DNA from: Promicromonospora sukumoe 327MFSha3.1
Lineage (GTDB): Bacteria > Actinomycetota > Actinomycetes > Actinomycetales > Cellulomonadaceae
Length of the DNA stretch: 64,000 nucleotides
Reading direction: 5' to 3'
NCBI RefSeq assembly: GCF_000385135.1
Contig: NZ_ARQM01000017.1
Span: 1-64,000, forward strand
Position 1 is the first letter of the stretch. The number at the start of each line of letters is the position of its first letter. A program made the translations under genes and the position numbers. Below, in pieces: positions 8,539 through 17,374 of this stretch. The notes beneath the pieces were generated by a model. The model was not told where the DNA came from and did not search any database. It was given only the letters and a program-made list of their open reading frames with translations.

Positions 8539-9372
8539 TCAGCCCTTCACGGCGGAGCCGATGTTGGATGCGGTGAAGTACCGCTGGAACAGGCAGAAGA
8601 GGATGACGACGGGGAACGCGAGCGTGGTGGCGCCCGCGAGGATCGCGCCGTTCGGGTTGGCCGTGGACTGGGCCACGTTGGAGATGTAGTTCGCCAGCGA
8701 CACCGCGAGCGGCTGCAGCGTGGCGTCCTTGGTGATGAGGAACGGCCAGAGGAACTCGTTCCACGGCCCGATGAACGTGACGAGCACGACCGTGGTCAGG
8801 GCCGGCTTGACCAGCGGCACCGCGATCGAGAACACGATGCGCAGCTCGCTCGCGCCGTCGATCCGCGCCGCCTCGAACATCTCCTGCGGCAGCGCCCTGA
8901 AGAACTGCGTGAAGATGAAGACGGCGGTCGTGTTGATCGCGAACGGCAGGATCATCCCGAGGTACGTGTCACCGAGGCCGAAGCCCCGGGTGATCTGCAC
9001 GTACAGCGGGATCATCAGGAGCTGGAACGGCACCATCTGGACCAGCAGCATGAGCACCCAGGTGGCGCCCCGGCCGCGGAAGTCCAGCCGGGCCATCGCG
9101 TAGCCGGCCAGCAGGCCGAACGTCACCGTGCCGAGCAGCACGCCGGCGGTGAAGATCAGCGAGTTGCCGAGCGAGCCCAGCAGGTCGATGCGCGAGTCGA
9201 TCGCCCCGAAGTTGCCGAGCGTCCAGCCGGACGTCGGCAGGAGCCGGTCGGGGGTGTTGGTCGGGCTCTCCTGGAAGGCCCCGACCACCATGAACCAGAA
9301 GGGAAAGGCGAACACCGCCGCCGCCAGCGTGAGCAGCAGGTAGCGCACCCAGGTCCCGCGTTGTCGTCGCAT
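8539..9372 (-). CDS. CUT1 sugar ABC importer permease, MalG type (cluster B)
   Basis: A 277-residue membrane protein with six hydrophobic segments and the EAA loop LPQEMFEAARIDGASELR. Its ATG comes one base after the stop of the partner permease, and its own stop is seven bases before the GH130 start. Confidence 0.9.
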   Translation of the reverse strand: MRRQRGTWVRYLLLTLAAAVFAFPFWFMVVGAFQESPTNTPDRLLPTSGWTLGNFGAIDSRIDLLGSLGNSLIFTAGVLLGTVTFGLLAGYAMARLDFRGRGATWVLMLLVQMVPFQLLMIPLYVQITRGFGLGDTYLGMILPFAINTTAVFIFTQFFRALPQEMFEAARIDGASELRIVFSIAVPLVKPALTTVVLVTFIGPWNEFLWPFLITKDATLQPLAVSLANYISNVAQSTANPNGAILAGATTLAFPVVILFCLFQRYFTASNIGSAVKG

Positions 9373-9373
9373 G

Positions 9374-10282
9374 TCAGCGCTCCCTGTTGATGCGGTTGGC
9401 GGCGAGCGAGAGGACGCCGACGACGATGACCAGCAGCATGCCGATCGCCGCCGCGGTGTCCGGGTTCTGCTGCTGGATGCCGCGCTGGTAGATCAGCAGC
9501 ACCGGCGTGACGGAGGCGCCGTCGGGGCCGCCGCCGTTGGTCAGCAGGTAGGGCTCGGTGAACAGGTTGGCGCCGGTGATGATCGCGAGCACGAGCACCA
9601 GCACCGTGGTGCCCCGCACGCCCGGCACGGTCACGTTGCGGAACCGCTGCCAGGCGTTCGCGCCGTCCGTCTCGGCCGACTCGTGCAGCTCGCGCGGCAC
9701 GCCCTGCAGCGCCGCGAGGTACAGCAGGATGTAGAAGCCGAGCTGCTTCCAGGTCACGAAGAGCGCGATGCTCGGCATCGCGAGCGACGAGTTGACCAGC
9801 CACGACGGGTCCGGGGCCAGCGGCCCCAGGACAGAGTTGACCAGCCCGCCCGACGAGAACAGCAGCATCCACACGCCCACCAGCGACACGCTCGCCGTCA
9901 GGTAGGGCACGTAGAACGCGATGCGGTACCCCGCCGCCCACCGGATGCCGCCGTCGAGGGCCGTGGCCAGCACGAGGGAGAGCACCACGGTGAGCGGCAC
10001 GTTGATGACCAGGAACACCCCGATGTTCCGGAACGACTCCAGCACCTGGGGGTCGGTGAGCACGGCGGCGAAGTTGTCGAACCCGACGAACGGCTTGGGC
10101 ACGTCGACACCGGGCGCGGTGAAGAAGTAGTCGTGGAACGCGATCCAGACGGCGAACCCGAGCGGGTAGGCGAAGATCGTGACGACGAAGACGAGGTAGG
10201 GCAGCGCGAACAGCGAGCCGATCGGCTGCCGCCCCCACCACCTGCGCCGGGTGGTGCGCAGGTCAGCTGATGCCGTGCTCAC
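9374..10282 (-). CDS. CUT1 sugar ABC importer permease, MalF type (cluster B)
   Basis: A 302-residue membrane protein. A basic N-terminus (TTRRRWWGRQPIG) precedes the first helix LFALPYLVFVVTIFAYPLGF. The EAA loop reads VPRELHESAETDGANAWQR. The GTG start at 10282 lies five bases after the binding-protein stop with no strong Shine-Dalgarno, consistent with translational coupling. Confidence 0.88.
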   Translation of the reverse strand: MSTASADLRTTRRRWWGRQPIGSLFALPYLVFVVTIFAYPLGFAVWIAFHDYFFTAPGVDVPKPFVGFDNFAAVLTDPQVLESFRNIGVFLVINVPLTVVLSLVLATALDGGIRWAAGYRIAFYVPYLTASVSLVGVWMLLFSSGGLVNSVLGPLAPDPSWLVNSSLAMPSIALFVTWKQLGFYILLYLAALQGVPRELHESAETDGANAWQRFRNVTVPGVRGTTVLVLVLAIITGANLFTEPYLLTNGGGPDGASVTPVLLIYQRGIQQQNPDTAAAIGMLLVIVVGVLSLAANRINRER

Positions 10283-10287
10283 CCGGA

Positions 10288-11571
10288 TCAGCCCTGGACC
10301 AGCCCGGTCACCGTCTCGGCGGCGCCGCTCAGGAACTCGTCCACACTCGTCTTGCCGAAGATCACGGCCGACGAGTACGCGTCGCGGAAGGCCTGCCACA
10401 CCTCGACCGAGTTCGGGATGCTCGGCACGTCGCCGGTGCGCTCGGCCTGGTCGGCGAACACCTCGTACGACGGGTTCGCGGCGAAGTAGTCCGCATAGGT
10501 CGTGGCCAGGTCGGTGCGCAGCGGCATCTGCCCGGTCGCCTCCAGGAGCTTGCCGTCGCTCTCCTCGCTCGTCGAGAACTTGAGGAACTCCCAGGCGGTG
10601 GCCTGGTTCTCGCACGCGGTGAACATCGAGACGTTCTTCGAGTCGGCGAACGTCACGGGCTCCGCCTCGCCGTCCGACGTCGGCACCGGCATGAAGCCGA
10701 CGTCGACGCTCTCGGCGTAGGACGCGATGGCCCACGGGCCCGCGAGCTGCATCGCGGTGGTGCCTGCCGACATCGCGTCGTCGGTCGACGCCTCCTGGGG
10801 CGCGAGGCCCTCGGCGTAGATCGTCGCCCAGAAGTCGGCGACGGCCCTGCCGTTCTCGTCGTCGAACGTCGCGGCCTGGTCCTCGACCAGGGGCGTGCCG
10901 CCCGACTCCGCCAGGTACAGCGGGTAGAAGTCGAACCAGGGCTGGAAGAACTCGTTGGTCGGCGACGGCCAGATGGCGCTGTCCGCGGCGCCGGACTCCA
11001 CGATCTTCCGGCTGCCGGCCAGGAAGTCGTCGTAGGTGGCCATGTCCGGGTTCTCCGGGTCGATGCCGGCCTCCTCGAAGACGGTCTTGTTGTACATGAC
11101 CATCACGGGGTTCGACTTCCACGGCAGCTGGTAGTAGCCGTCGTCGGTCAGGTAGGTCTGCGCGCCCTCGCCGACGCGCTCCTCGACGTAGCTCGCGCCG
11201 TCCTCGAACTGGGACAGGTTCACGAGCCCGCCCTGACGGACCCAGCCGGGCACCGCGGCGCTCGAGATGTTGTAGACCAGGCAGGGCGCCGTGCCCGCGG
11301 TGATCGCCGCGGTGATCGCCTCCTCGGACGACGACCCGGCCGGGATCTCCTGCGCCGTCACCTCCTCGTCGGGGTGCTCGGCGTTCCAGGCGTCGACGAC
11401 GTCCTGGCCCCAGCCGACCTCCTGCTCGTTGTTGGACAGCCAGACGGTGATCGGGCCGGTGCCGGACGGGCTCGTGCCGCCGTCACCTCCGCCGCCGCCC
11501 GACGAGCAGGCCGCGGTCAGGGCGACCGCGGTGAGCAGCGCGGCGGTGCCGGCAAGACGGGGATGCATCAT
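10288..11571 (-). CDS. CUT1 sugar ABC importer, substrate-binding lipoprotein (cluster B)
   Basis: A 427-residue solute-binding protein with a Sec lipoprotein signal (LLTAVALTAAC, lipid-modified C22), then a Gly/Ser linker before the mature domain ITVWLSNNEQEVGW. It includes the family segment GTTAMQLAGPWAIASYAES. The double ATG start has GGAGGAG seven bases upstream and overlaps the LacI stop as ATGA. Gene order with GH130 suggests a manno-oligosaccharide or related beta-linked sugar as ligand (inference). Confidence 0.88.
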   Translation of the reverse strand: MMHPRLAGTAALLTAVALTAACSSGGGGGDGGTSPSGTGPITVWLSNNEQEVGWGQDVVDAWNAEHPDEEVTAQEIPAGSSSEEAITAAITAGTAPCLVYNISSAAVPGWVRQGGLVNLSQFEDGASYVEERVGEGAQTYLTDDGYYQLPWKSNPVMVMYNKTVFEEAGIDPENPDMATYDDFLAGSRKIVESGAADSAIWPSPTNEFFQPWFDFYPLYLAESGGTPLVEDQAATFDDENGRAVADFWATIYAEGLAPQEASTDDAMSAGTTAMQLAGPWAIASYAESVDVGFMPVPTSDGEAEPVTFADSKNVSMFTACENQATAWEFLKFSTSEESDGKLLEATGQMPLRTDLATTYADYFAANPSYEVFADQAERTGDVPSIPNSVEVWQAFRDAYSSAVIFGKTSVDEFLSGAAETVTGLVQG

Positions 11572-12605
11572 GAGAACTCCTCCTCGAGTTCGGTGTGGGG
11601 TGCCTCGGGTGCGGGACCGGCGGTGCTGGCGCGCAGGCGAAGCTCGTTGCAGTCGACCGTGACGGACTCGGGCGGCTCGCCGGCGAGGTCGGCCAGCAGC
11701 CGCTCGGCGGCCACCAGGCCTCTCCGGAACGGGTCGGTGAAGACGCTGGTCAGGGCCGGGCTCAGGTGAGCCGAGAGGTGGTCGTCGTCGAAGCCGGCCA
11801 CGGCGAGGTCGTCGGGGACCACGAGCCCCCGGCTCCGGGCGTAGGAAAAGCCGGCGATGGCCATCGTGTCGTTCGAGTAGAGGATCGCGGTGGGCCGGTC
11901 GGGCAGGTCGAGCAGCTCGGCGGTCAGCGCGCGGCCGCTCCCGGCGGTGAAGTCCCCCTCGCGCAGCAGCTCCTTGCTGCCGACGCTGCGGACGTACGCC
12001 CCCGCGCGGGCGTGCGAGTGCACGTAGTCGAGCGGGCCCGACACGTGGGCGATCCGGGTGTGCCCCTGCTCGCGCAGGCGGGCGACCAGGTCCCGGACGG
12101 GCGTGGCGTCGTCGGTACGGACGCTGGAGAACGGGCTCTCGGCGTCGTACGCGCCGAGCAGCACCGCGGGCAGCCGGATCTGCTGCAGGTACGCGACCCG
12201 CCAGTCGACGCGGTGCAGGTCGAGGACGATCACGCCGTCCGCTCGCCCGCTCGCCATCGCCCGGTAGGCGCGCTCCTCCGCCGTCCGGCTGCTCGCGACC
12301 TGCAGCACCAGGGCGATCTCGTGCTCGGCGAGCACGGCCTCGACCCCCGAGATGAAGGCCGGGAAGAAGGCGTCGGACGCCAGGATCGTGGGGTCGCGGG
12401 ACAGCACGACGCCCACCGCGTCGGTACGCCGCGCGGCCAGCGCGCGCGCCCGGGAGCTCGGGACCCAGTCCAGCCGCTGCGCGGCGGCGAAGACGCGGGC
12501 CTTGGTGGTCGCGGAGATCGGCCGTTTGCCGCTGTACGCGTGGGACACGGTCGCCTTGGTGACACCCGCGGCGCGGGCGACGTCGTCGATCGTCGGCCTG
12601 TCCAT
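11568..12605 (-). CDS. LacI family repressor of cluster B
   Basis: A 345-residue LacI/GalR-type regulator. The N-terminal helix-turn-helix TIDDVARAAGVTKATVSHAY (residues 5-24) and the hinge helix around SSRARALAA precede the periplasmic-binding-protein-like sugar domain. The ATG at 12605 has GGAGGAG five bases upstream. The stop overlaps the binding-protein start, so the repressor is the first gene of the operon it presumably controls. Two AACCGGTT palindromes 21 bp apart lie just upstream. The Lys in TKAT at the main specificity position resembles E. coli GntR/IdnR, whose operators are also centred on CCGG; this supports the operator call. Confidence 0.88.
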   Translation of the reverse strand: MDRPTIDDVARAAGVTKATVSHAYSGKRPISATTKARVFAAAQRLDWVPSSRARALAARRTDAVGVVLSRDPTILASDAFFPAFISGVEAVLAEHEIALVLQVASSRTAEERAYRAMASGRADGVIVLDLHRVDWRVAYLQQIRLPAVLLGAYDAESPFSSVRTDDATPVRDLVARLREQGHTRIAHVSGPLDYVHSHARAGAYVRSVGSKELLREGDFTAGSGRALTAELLDLPDRPTAILYSNDTMAIAGFSYARSRGLVVPDDLAVAGFDDDHLSAHLSPALTSVFTDPFRRGLVAAERLLADLAGEPPESVTVDCNELRLRASTAGPAPEAPHTELEEEFS

Positions 12606-12635
12606 CGCACTCCTCCGTGGTCGGGGCCGACAACG

Positions 12636-12670
12636 TAAAACCGGTTTGACGATACGGTCAACCGGTTTGA
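12636..12670. promoter_or_regulatory. Tandem LacI-type operators
   Basis: AAACCGGTTT (12638-12647) and TCAACCGGTTTGA (12658-12670) have centres 21 bp apart, two helical turns, placing both on one face of the DNA. They lie between the LacI gene start and the divergent TetR gene, so they may autoregulate LacI and affect TetR as well. Confidence 0.7.
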
Positions 12671-12705
12671 TGATCGGGTCGCGAAGGCCCACGTAGGCTG
12701 ACCGC

Positions 12706-13287
12706 GTGACAGGAACCGAGACGCCCGCCAGGCGCCGTGACGCGACCCAGACCCGGGAGTCGATCCTCGTCGCCGCGGTGGCCGAGTTCACCGAGCACGG
12801 CTACGCGACGGCGGGCGTGCGGCAGATCGCCGCGCGGGCCGGGGTGACGGCCATGATGATCAACCGGTACTTCGGCTCCAAGGAGGGCCTGTTCGAGGCG
12901 GCGGTCGAGCGGTCGTTCGCGCCCCCGACCGTCGTGGGTGAGGACGACGCCGACCTCGCCCGGTCCATCGCCGAGCGCCTGGCGGCCCGGACCGCCGCGG
13001 GCTCCGACGTGCTGGACCCGTTCCTGCTGATGCTGCGCTCGGCGTCCGACCCGGTGGCGGGGCCGATCATCCGGCGCGGCATCGAGACCCACGTGGGCGC
13101 CCGGCTGACCGACCAGCTCGACGGCGCCGACCGTGACGCCCGCGCGGAGCTCGTGCTGGCGATGCTCGCGGGCACGTGGCTGATGCGGACCGTGATCGGC
13201 ACGGACGGGCTGCGCGACGTTCCCGAGGAGCGCCTGGTCGAGGTGCTGCGGCCGGCGCTGGCGGCGCTGGTCGAGGGGCCTGTCTGA
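12706..13287 (+). CDS. TetR family transcriptional regulator
   Basis: A 193-residue protein with a typical TetR N-terminal helix-turn-helix (RESILVAAVAEFTEHGYATAGVR... AGVTAMMINRYFGSKEGLF, residues about 18-60). A helical ligand-binding domain follows, including a C-terminal tetracyclin-repressor-like segment (LVLAMLAGTWLMRTVIG). It uses a GTG start about 35 bases beyond the tandem CCGG operators of the divergent LacI gene. Its targets are unknown. The convergently transcribed SDR next door has a strong palindrome in its promoter and is one candidate. Confidence 0.85.
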   Translation: MTGTETPARRRDATQTRESILVAAVAEFTEHGYATAGVRQIAARAGVTAMMINRYFGSKEGLFEAAVERSFAPPTVVGEDDADLARSIAERLAARTAAGSDVLDPFLLMLRSASDPVAGPIIRRGIETHVGARLTDQLDGADRDARAELVLAMLAGTWLMRTVIGTDGLRDVPEERLVEVLRPALAALVEGPV

Positions 13288-13301
13288 GCGAGCAACCCCC
13301 T

Positions 13302-13353
13302 CGCTGGTCGAGCTTGTCGAGACCTGATGAGGTCTCGACAAGCTCGACCAGCG
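13302..13353. repeat. Hairpin repeat family 1, copy 1
   Basis: A 24-bp perfect inverted repeat with a 4-nt loop; the arm begins CGCTGGTCGAGCTTGTCGAG. It lies between the convergent TetR and SDR genes. Near-identical elements occur at 21208-21262 and 58450-58505. It could act as a bidirectional terminator; such sequences are abundant in some actinobacterial genomes. Confidence 0.85.
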
Positions 13354-13389
13354 GGATGCCAGTGGTGGAAGCCCGACCGGCGGCACGGG

Positions 13390-14190
13390 TCAGAAGGCGC
13401 CCTTGATCAGCCCGCCGTCCACGCGAAGCGTCGCCCCGCTGACGTACTCCGCCAGGTCGCCGCACAGGTAGGCGACGGCGGCCGCGATCTCGTCGGGCTT
13501 GCCGAAGCGCCGGCGGTCGTTCGGGATGAGCGCGTCGACGGCGTTCGGGAGGATCTCCTCCCAGGTGTTCCCCCACCCGCGCGCCGGCCCGATCTCCGTG
13601 ACGAGCTCCTGCGTGGCGTCGACCAGGATCGCGCCCGGGGACACGACGTTCGACGTGACGCCGCTGCCGGCCAGCTCGCGCGTGAGCGAGACCGCCAGGT
13701 TGTGCCGCGCCGCCAGGGTCGCGTTGTACTGCGGGTGCGTGTTCATCGGCTGCAGCGCGAGGCCGCCGCCGATCGTGATGACGCGGCCCCAGCCGCGCTC
13801 GCGCATCGCCGGGACCAGGTGCTGGATCATCCGCACCCCGGACACGACGTTCACGTTGTACGTGTCGGCCCACTCCTGCGGCGCGGCGTCCGTCCAGGAC
13901 AGGTGCCGGTAGAACCCGGCGTTGTTGACCAGGATGTCGACCGGCCCGCCCGCGGTCGCCGCCCGCGCGACGTCGGCCGCGCCGTCGTCCGTGGCGAGGT
14001 CGCCCAGGACCGCCGTGGCGTCGCCGCCCGCGGCGCGGATCGCCTCCGCCACGGCCTCGGTGCGGTCCTTGTCGCGCCCGTGGACCACCACGGCGGCGCC
14101 CTCGGCCGCCAGGAATCGTGCCGTCGCCTCGCCGAGGCCCGCGCTCGATCCCGTGACCAGTGCGCGCTTGCCGCTCAGGTTCAGCTCCAT
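13390..14190 (-). CDS. Atypical short-chain dehydrogenase/reductase lacking the catalytic Lys
   Basis: A 266-residue Rossmann-fold SDR. The cofactor motif TGSSAGLG (about residues 12-19), the GRDK segment after beta-2 and NNAG near 90 are all present. The active-site Tyr is in QYNATLAAR, but the invariant YxxxK Lys is Leu, and the position usually holding the catalytic Ser is Gly (ITIGGGLALQP). The DNA reads CTG at that codon with no frameshift. The protein may bind NAD(P) without classical oxidoreduction, or belong to a divergent SDR subgroup. The ATG at 14190 is chosen because GGAGGAG lies five bases upstream; the longer frame adds unlike residues. A 14-bp palindrome lies in its promoter. 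Confidence 0.82.
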   Translation of the reverse strand: MELNLSGKRALVTGSSAGLGEATARFLAAEGAAVVVHGRDKDRTEAVAEAIRAAGGDATAVLGDLATDDGAADVARAATAGGPVDILVNNAGFYRHLSWTDAAPQEWADTYNVNVVSGVRMIQHLVPAMRERGWGRVITIGGGLALQPMNTHPQYNATLAARHNLAVSLTRELAGSGVTSNVVSPGAILVDATQELVTEIGPARGWGNTWEEILPNAVDALIPNDRRRFGKPDEIAAAVAYLCGDLAEYVSGATLRVDGGLIKGAF

Positions 14191-14248
14191 CGTGCTCCTC
14201 CGATCGGGCGGGCTCCTCGGCGTGGTGCCGATGCCGTCGCCCACCCAC

Positions 14249-14280
14249 CTTCGTAAGTCTACGACTGTAGACTTACGAAG
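14249..14280. promoter_or_regulatory. Long palindromic operator upstream of the SDR gene
   Basis: Perfect 14-bp arms (CTTCGTAAGTCTAC at 14249-14262 and its complement at 14267-14280) around the spacer GACT. It is AT-rich relative to its surroundings and about 60 bases ahead of the SDR start. The size and symmetry suit a TetR-like dimer site; which protein binds is unknown. Confidence 0.65.
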
Positions 14281-14317
14281 GAAGGGGTGGGCCAGGTGAT
14301 CTGGAGCACACCGCTCC

Positions 14318-17227
14318 TCAGCCCGCGACCGGGGCCCGGTCCTCCTCGGCGGCGTCGAGCAGGCGGACGGCGAGGTCGGCCCGCGACGTGCAGTCCAGCT
14401 TGCGCAGGGCGTTGCGGACGTGGCTCTCGACGGTCCGTGGCGAGAGGAACAGGTCGGCCGCGATCTGCCGGTTGGTCCGCCCCTGCGCGGCCAGCAGCGC
14501 CACCTCGCGCTCGCGCCCCGACAGCCCCAGCCCGTTGGAGCGCCGTCCGCCGCGCCACGGGTACGGGACCGGGAGCCCGAGCCGGCGCAGCGTACGCGTG
14601 ACCCGGGCGACGTCGTTGCTCGCGGCCCGCGCGCCGTAGCCGCGCAGGGCCTCCTCCAGGAGCGCGGCGCCCTCGGCGTCGCCGTCCTCGGCCAGCCACT
14701 CCCCCAGGCGCTCGACCGCCCGGGACTCCTCCGGGCGCAGCCCGGCCTCGACCACGACCGCGCGTGCCTCGCGCAGCAGCCCGACGGCGCCCGCGTGGTC
14801 GCCGTCGGCCCGCGCGACCACGGCGCGGCACGTCAGCAGGGCGGCACGGGCCAGCGGCGCGTCGACGACGCCGAGCCCGGCCGCGAGCTCCTCGACGTGC
14901 GCCCGGGCCTGCGGTGTGCGGCCCTGGGCGACGAGCGCGTCGACCAGGCACAGCATCGGCTCGGCGGCCCACACCCAGTTGCCCTTCTGCCGGGCGGCAG
15001 CGACGGCGAGGTCGGCCTGGTGGGCGCTGCCCTCGACGTCGTCGAGCGTCAGGAGCAGGCGGGCCAGCGCGCTGCGGCCGGCGAGCAGCGGCCAGACGGC
15101 GCCCACGCGGACGGCGTCCTCGACCAGGTCGGTGAAGTGCGCGGCGGCCTCGGAGGCGCCCCCGGACGCGGCGAGCATGACGCCGTGCAGCAGGCGGTCG
15201 TCCAGCGAGGCGGCGTCGAACCCGGGGCGCCGGACGACGAGCTCGTGCGCCCGGCCGGCCAGGTCGCCCCAGCGGCCCGCCGCGCAGTCGACGGCGGCGG
15301 CCACCAGCTCGATCACGTCGTTGACCCGCAGGTACTCGGCCGCCGCCACCACGCGCCGGCCCTCGGCGAGCAGCCGCTCGGCGCGGCGTACGTGCCCCAC
15401 GTGCAGCGCGGCCTGGGCCCAGTTCACGCAGGCCCGGGCGTGCTCGCGGGGGTGGGCGGGCAGCGCGGCGTCGCCGAGCAGCGCCTCGACGAGCGGCCAG
15501 CCCTCCGGGTCGCCCTGCTCGATCAGCAGGGAGGCGCGCGCGATCCGCACGGCCAGCTCCACCTCGACGGCGCCGCTGCGGCGGGCGGCGTCCTGCGCCT
15601 GCTCGCCGCGCCGGGCGTGCACGGCCATCGGGCGGTCGGTCACGGTCTCCGGGGCGGCGAGGATCGCGAGCGCCCGGGCGAGCAGCGCGGGGTTGTCGGC
15701 CAGGTCCGGCAGCGCCAGCTCGATCTCGCGATAGCCGGCGTCGGCCAGGCCCTGCTGCCGGAACAGGCGGCCCAGGGCGAACCGGAGCTCGCCGCGCACG
15801 TCGCCGGGCAGCAGCTCACCGGCCAGGAGCTGCTGCAGCAGCGGCACGGCCTCCTCGTGGGCGAGGCCGTCCACGGCCGCCCGGCCGAGCTTCACGGCCA
15901 GGCGCAGGCGCTGCTCGGTCGGCAGGTCGGCCTCCATGGCCTGCACCAGGAGGCGCGCGGCGTGGGCGTCGTCGCCGTGCGAGACGGCCAGGTCGGCGGC
16001 GTCCTCGGCGTACGCGACGAACCGCACGGTGTCGCCCGCGCGGTGGTAGTGGTGCGCGAGGCGCGCGACCGGGCGCGGGCCGTCGCGGTCCTCGATGGCG
16101 CGGGCCACGGTGCGGTGCAGCAGCCGGCGGGTGGGCGTGGGCAGGGCGTCGTAGACGATCTGCTCGGCCAGCACGTGCCGGAACCGCACCTGCCCGTCCT
16201 GCTCGTGCAGCAGCCCGGCGGTGATCGCGTCGACCAGGGCCTCCACGACCCGGGCGGGCGGCAGGCCGGTGACCTCCGCGATGAGGTCGACGTCGACGGG
16301 GTGGTCCAGCACGGAGGCGACGCCCAGCACCTCGCGGGTGCCCTCGGCGACGCCGTCCAGCCGGCCGAGCACCACGTCGCGGAGGGCCGTGGGCACCGCG
16401 AGGTCGGTCAGCACGTCGTCCTGCTGCGCGGCGTCGTCGGGCAGCGGGGTCTCGTGCAGGGCCCCGAGCACCTCCTCGGCCACGAACGGGATGCCGCCCG
16501 TGCGCTCGTGGAGCGTGGCGGCGAACCCGGCGGAGACCTCGGTGCCGAGGATGCGCCCGGCCAGCTCCCCGACGCCGGCCGGGTCGAGCGGGCTGAGCGT
16601 GAGCGCCAGCGGCGGCCCGGACGCGGCGCGCGCGAAGGACTCGCGGACCGGCAGCGGGCTGCCGCCGCTGCGCAGCGTCAGCACGATGCACAGCCCCGCG
16701 GGCTGGTGCGCGGCCAGGAAGGTCAGGAAGTCGAAGGTGCTGCTCTCGGCCCAGTGCACGTCCTCCAGCACGAGCACCGCGGGGCCCATGCGGTCGAGCA
16801 GCTCGGCGGCGGCCCGGAACACCCGGTGGCGCGCGGCACGCTGGTCGGCGAGCTCCGGGGGCGGCGGCGGGAGCCGGTCGCCCAGCTCGGGCACGAGCGG
16901 CGCGAGCGCGCCCACGACCGGGTTGTAGTCGCCGGGCCGCACCAGGTCGGCGTGGTGGGACAGGACGTCGAGCACCGGCGCGAGCGGCAGCGGCTCCTGC
17001 AGGTGCTCGCAGTGGCCGATCAGCACGGGCATCCCCGCGAGCGCCGGGTCGGTGGCGAGCTCGCGCACGAGGCGGCTCTTGCCGACGCCCGCCTCGCCGT
17101 CGATGACGACCAGGGACGGCGTGGCCCGGACCTTGTCGACCAGGGACTCCAGCTCGCTCGTGCGGCCCACCAGGACGGGTGAAACTCGGGGCCTGGCCGG
17201 TGGTGCAGTCGCGTGGTCGAGACTCAA
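14318..17227 (-). CDS. Large LuxR-type (LAL/MalT-like) ATP-binding transcriptional regulator
   Basis: A 969-residue regulator. The N-terminal AAA/STAND-type ATPase carries Walker A GEAGVGKS at residues 44-51 and a Walker B-like VLVLEDVHWAE near 145. A long helical tetratricopeptide-like middle region rich in Ala/Leu follows, then a C-terminal LuxR helix-turn-helix (LSGREREVALLAAQGRTNRQ ... SPRTVESHVRNALRKL) within the last 70 residues. Such regulators activate transcription when an inducer and ATP bind. The TTG start at 17227 is chosen because GGAGGGAG lies six bases upstream; a longer frame would run into the divergent protease gene. It is divergent from the subtilase gene at 17375, making that gene a natural target. 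Confidence 0.85.
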   Translation of the reverse strand: MSLDHATAPPARPRVSPVLVGRTSELESLVDKVRATPSLVVIDGEAGVGKSRLVRELATDPALAGMPVLIGHCEHLQEPLPLAPVLDVLSHHADLVRPGDYNPVVGALAPLVPELGDRLPPPPPELADQRAARHRVFRAAAELLDRMGPAVLVLEDVHWAESSTFDFLTFLAAHQPAGLCIVLTLRSGGSPLPVRESFARAASGPPLALTLSPLDPAGVGELAGRILGTEVSAGFAATLHERTGGIPFVAEEVLGALHETPLPDDAAQQDDVLTDLAVPTALRDVVLGRLDGVAEGTREVLGVASVLDHPVDVDLIAEVTGLPPARVVEALVDAITAGLLHEQDGQVRFRHVLAEQIVYDALPTPTRRLLHRTVARAIEDRDGPRPVARLAHHYHRAGDTVRFVAYAEDAADLAVSHGDDAHAARLLVQAMEADLPTEQRLRLAVKLGRAAVDGLAHEEAVPLLQQLLAGELLPGDVRGELRFALGRLFRQQGLADAGYREIELALPDLADNPALLARALAILAAPETVTDRPMAVHARRGEQAQDAARRSGAVEVELAVRIARASLLIEQGDPEGWPLVEALLGDAALPAHPREHARACVNWAQAALHVGHVRRAERLLAEGRRVVAAAEYLRVNDVIELVAAAVDCAAGRWGDLAGRAHELVVRRPGFDAASLDDRLLHGVMLAASGGASEAAAHFTDLVEDAVRVGAVWPLLAGRSALARLLLTLDDVEGSAHQADLAVAAARQKGNWVWAAEPMLCLVDALVAQGRTPQARAHVEELAAGLGVVDAPLARAALLTCRAVVARADGDHAGAVGLLREARAVVVEAGLRPEESRAVERLGEWLAEDGDAEGAALLEEALRGYGARAASNDVARVTRTLRRLGLPVPYPWRGGRRSNGLGLSGREREVALLAAQGRTNRQIAADLFLSPRTVESHVRNALRKLDCTSRADLAVRLLDAAEEDRAPVAG

Positions 17228-17283
17228 CGGCTGCTCCCTCCGTGTGGTACCCGGGGACCGTGGTGCCCGTCGTGAGGCAAAAG

Positions 17284-17300
17284 TCAGTGTATGGCACTGA
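17284..17300. promoter_or_regulatory. Short inverted repeat in the LuxR/subtilase divergent promoter
   Basis: TCAGTG and CACTGA flank a 5-nt spacer. A related palindrome CTGATCAG lies about 30 bases on. It is in the only non-coding gap between the LAL regulator and the protease, so an activator site is possible. Six-base arms could also be chance. Confidence 0.35.
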
Positions 17301-17374
17301 TGTTTCCGGCAATCGACGCCATTACCTTCACTGATCAGCCGCGGATGCTCCGTGGCCGATCTGAAGGAGGGCAC

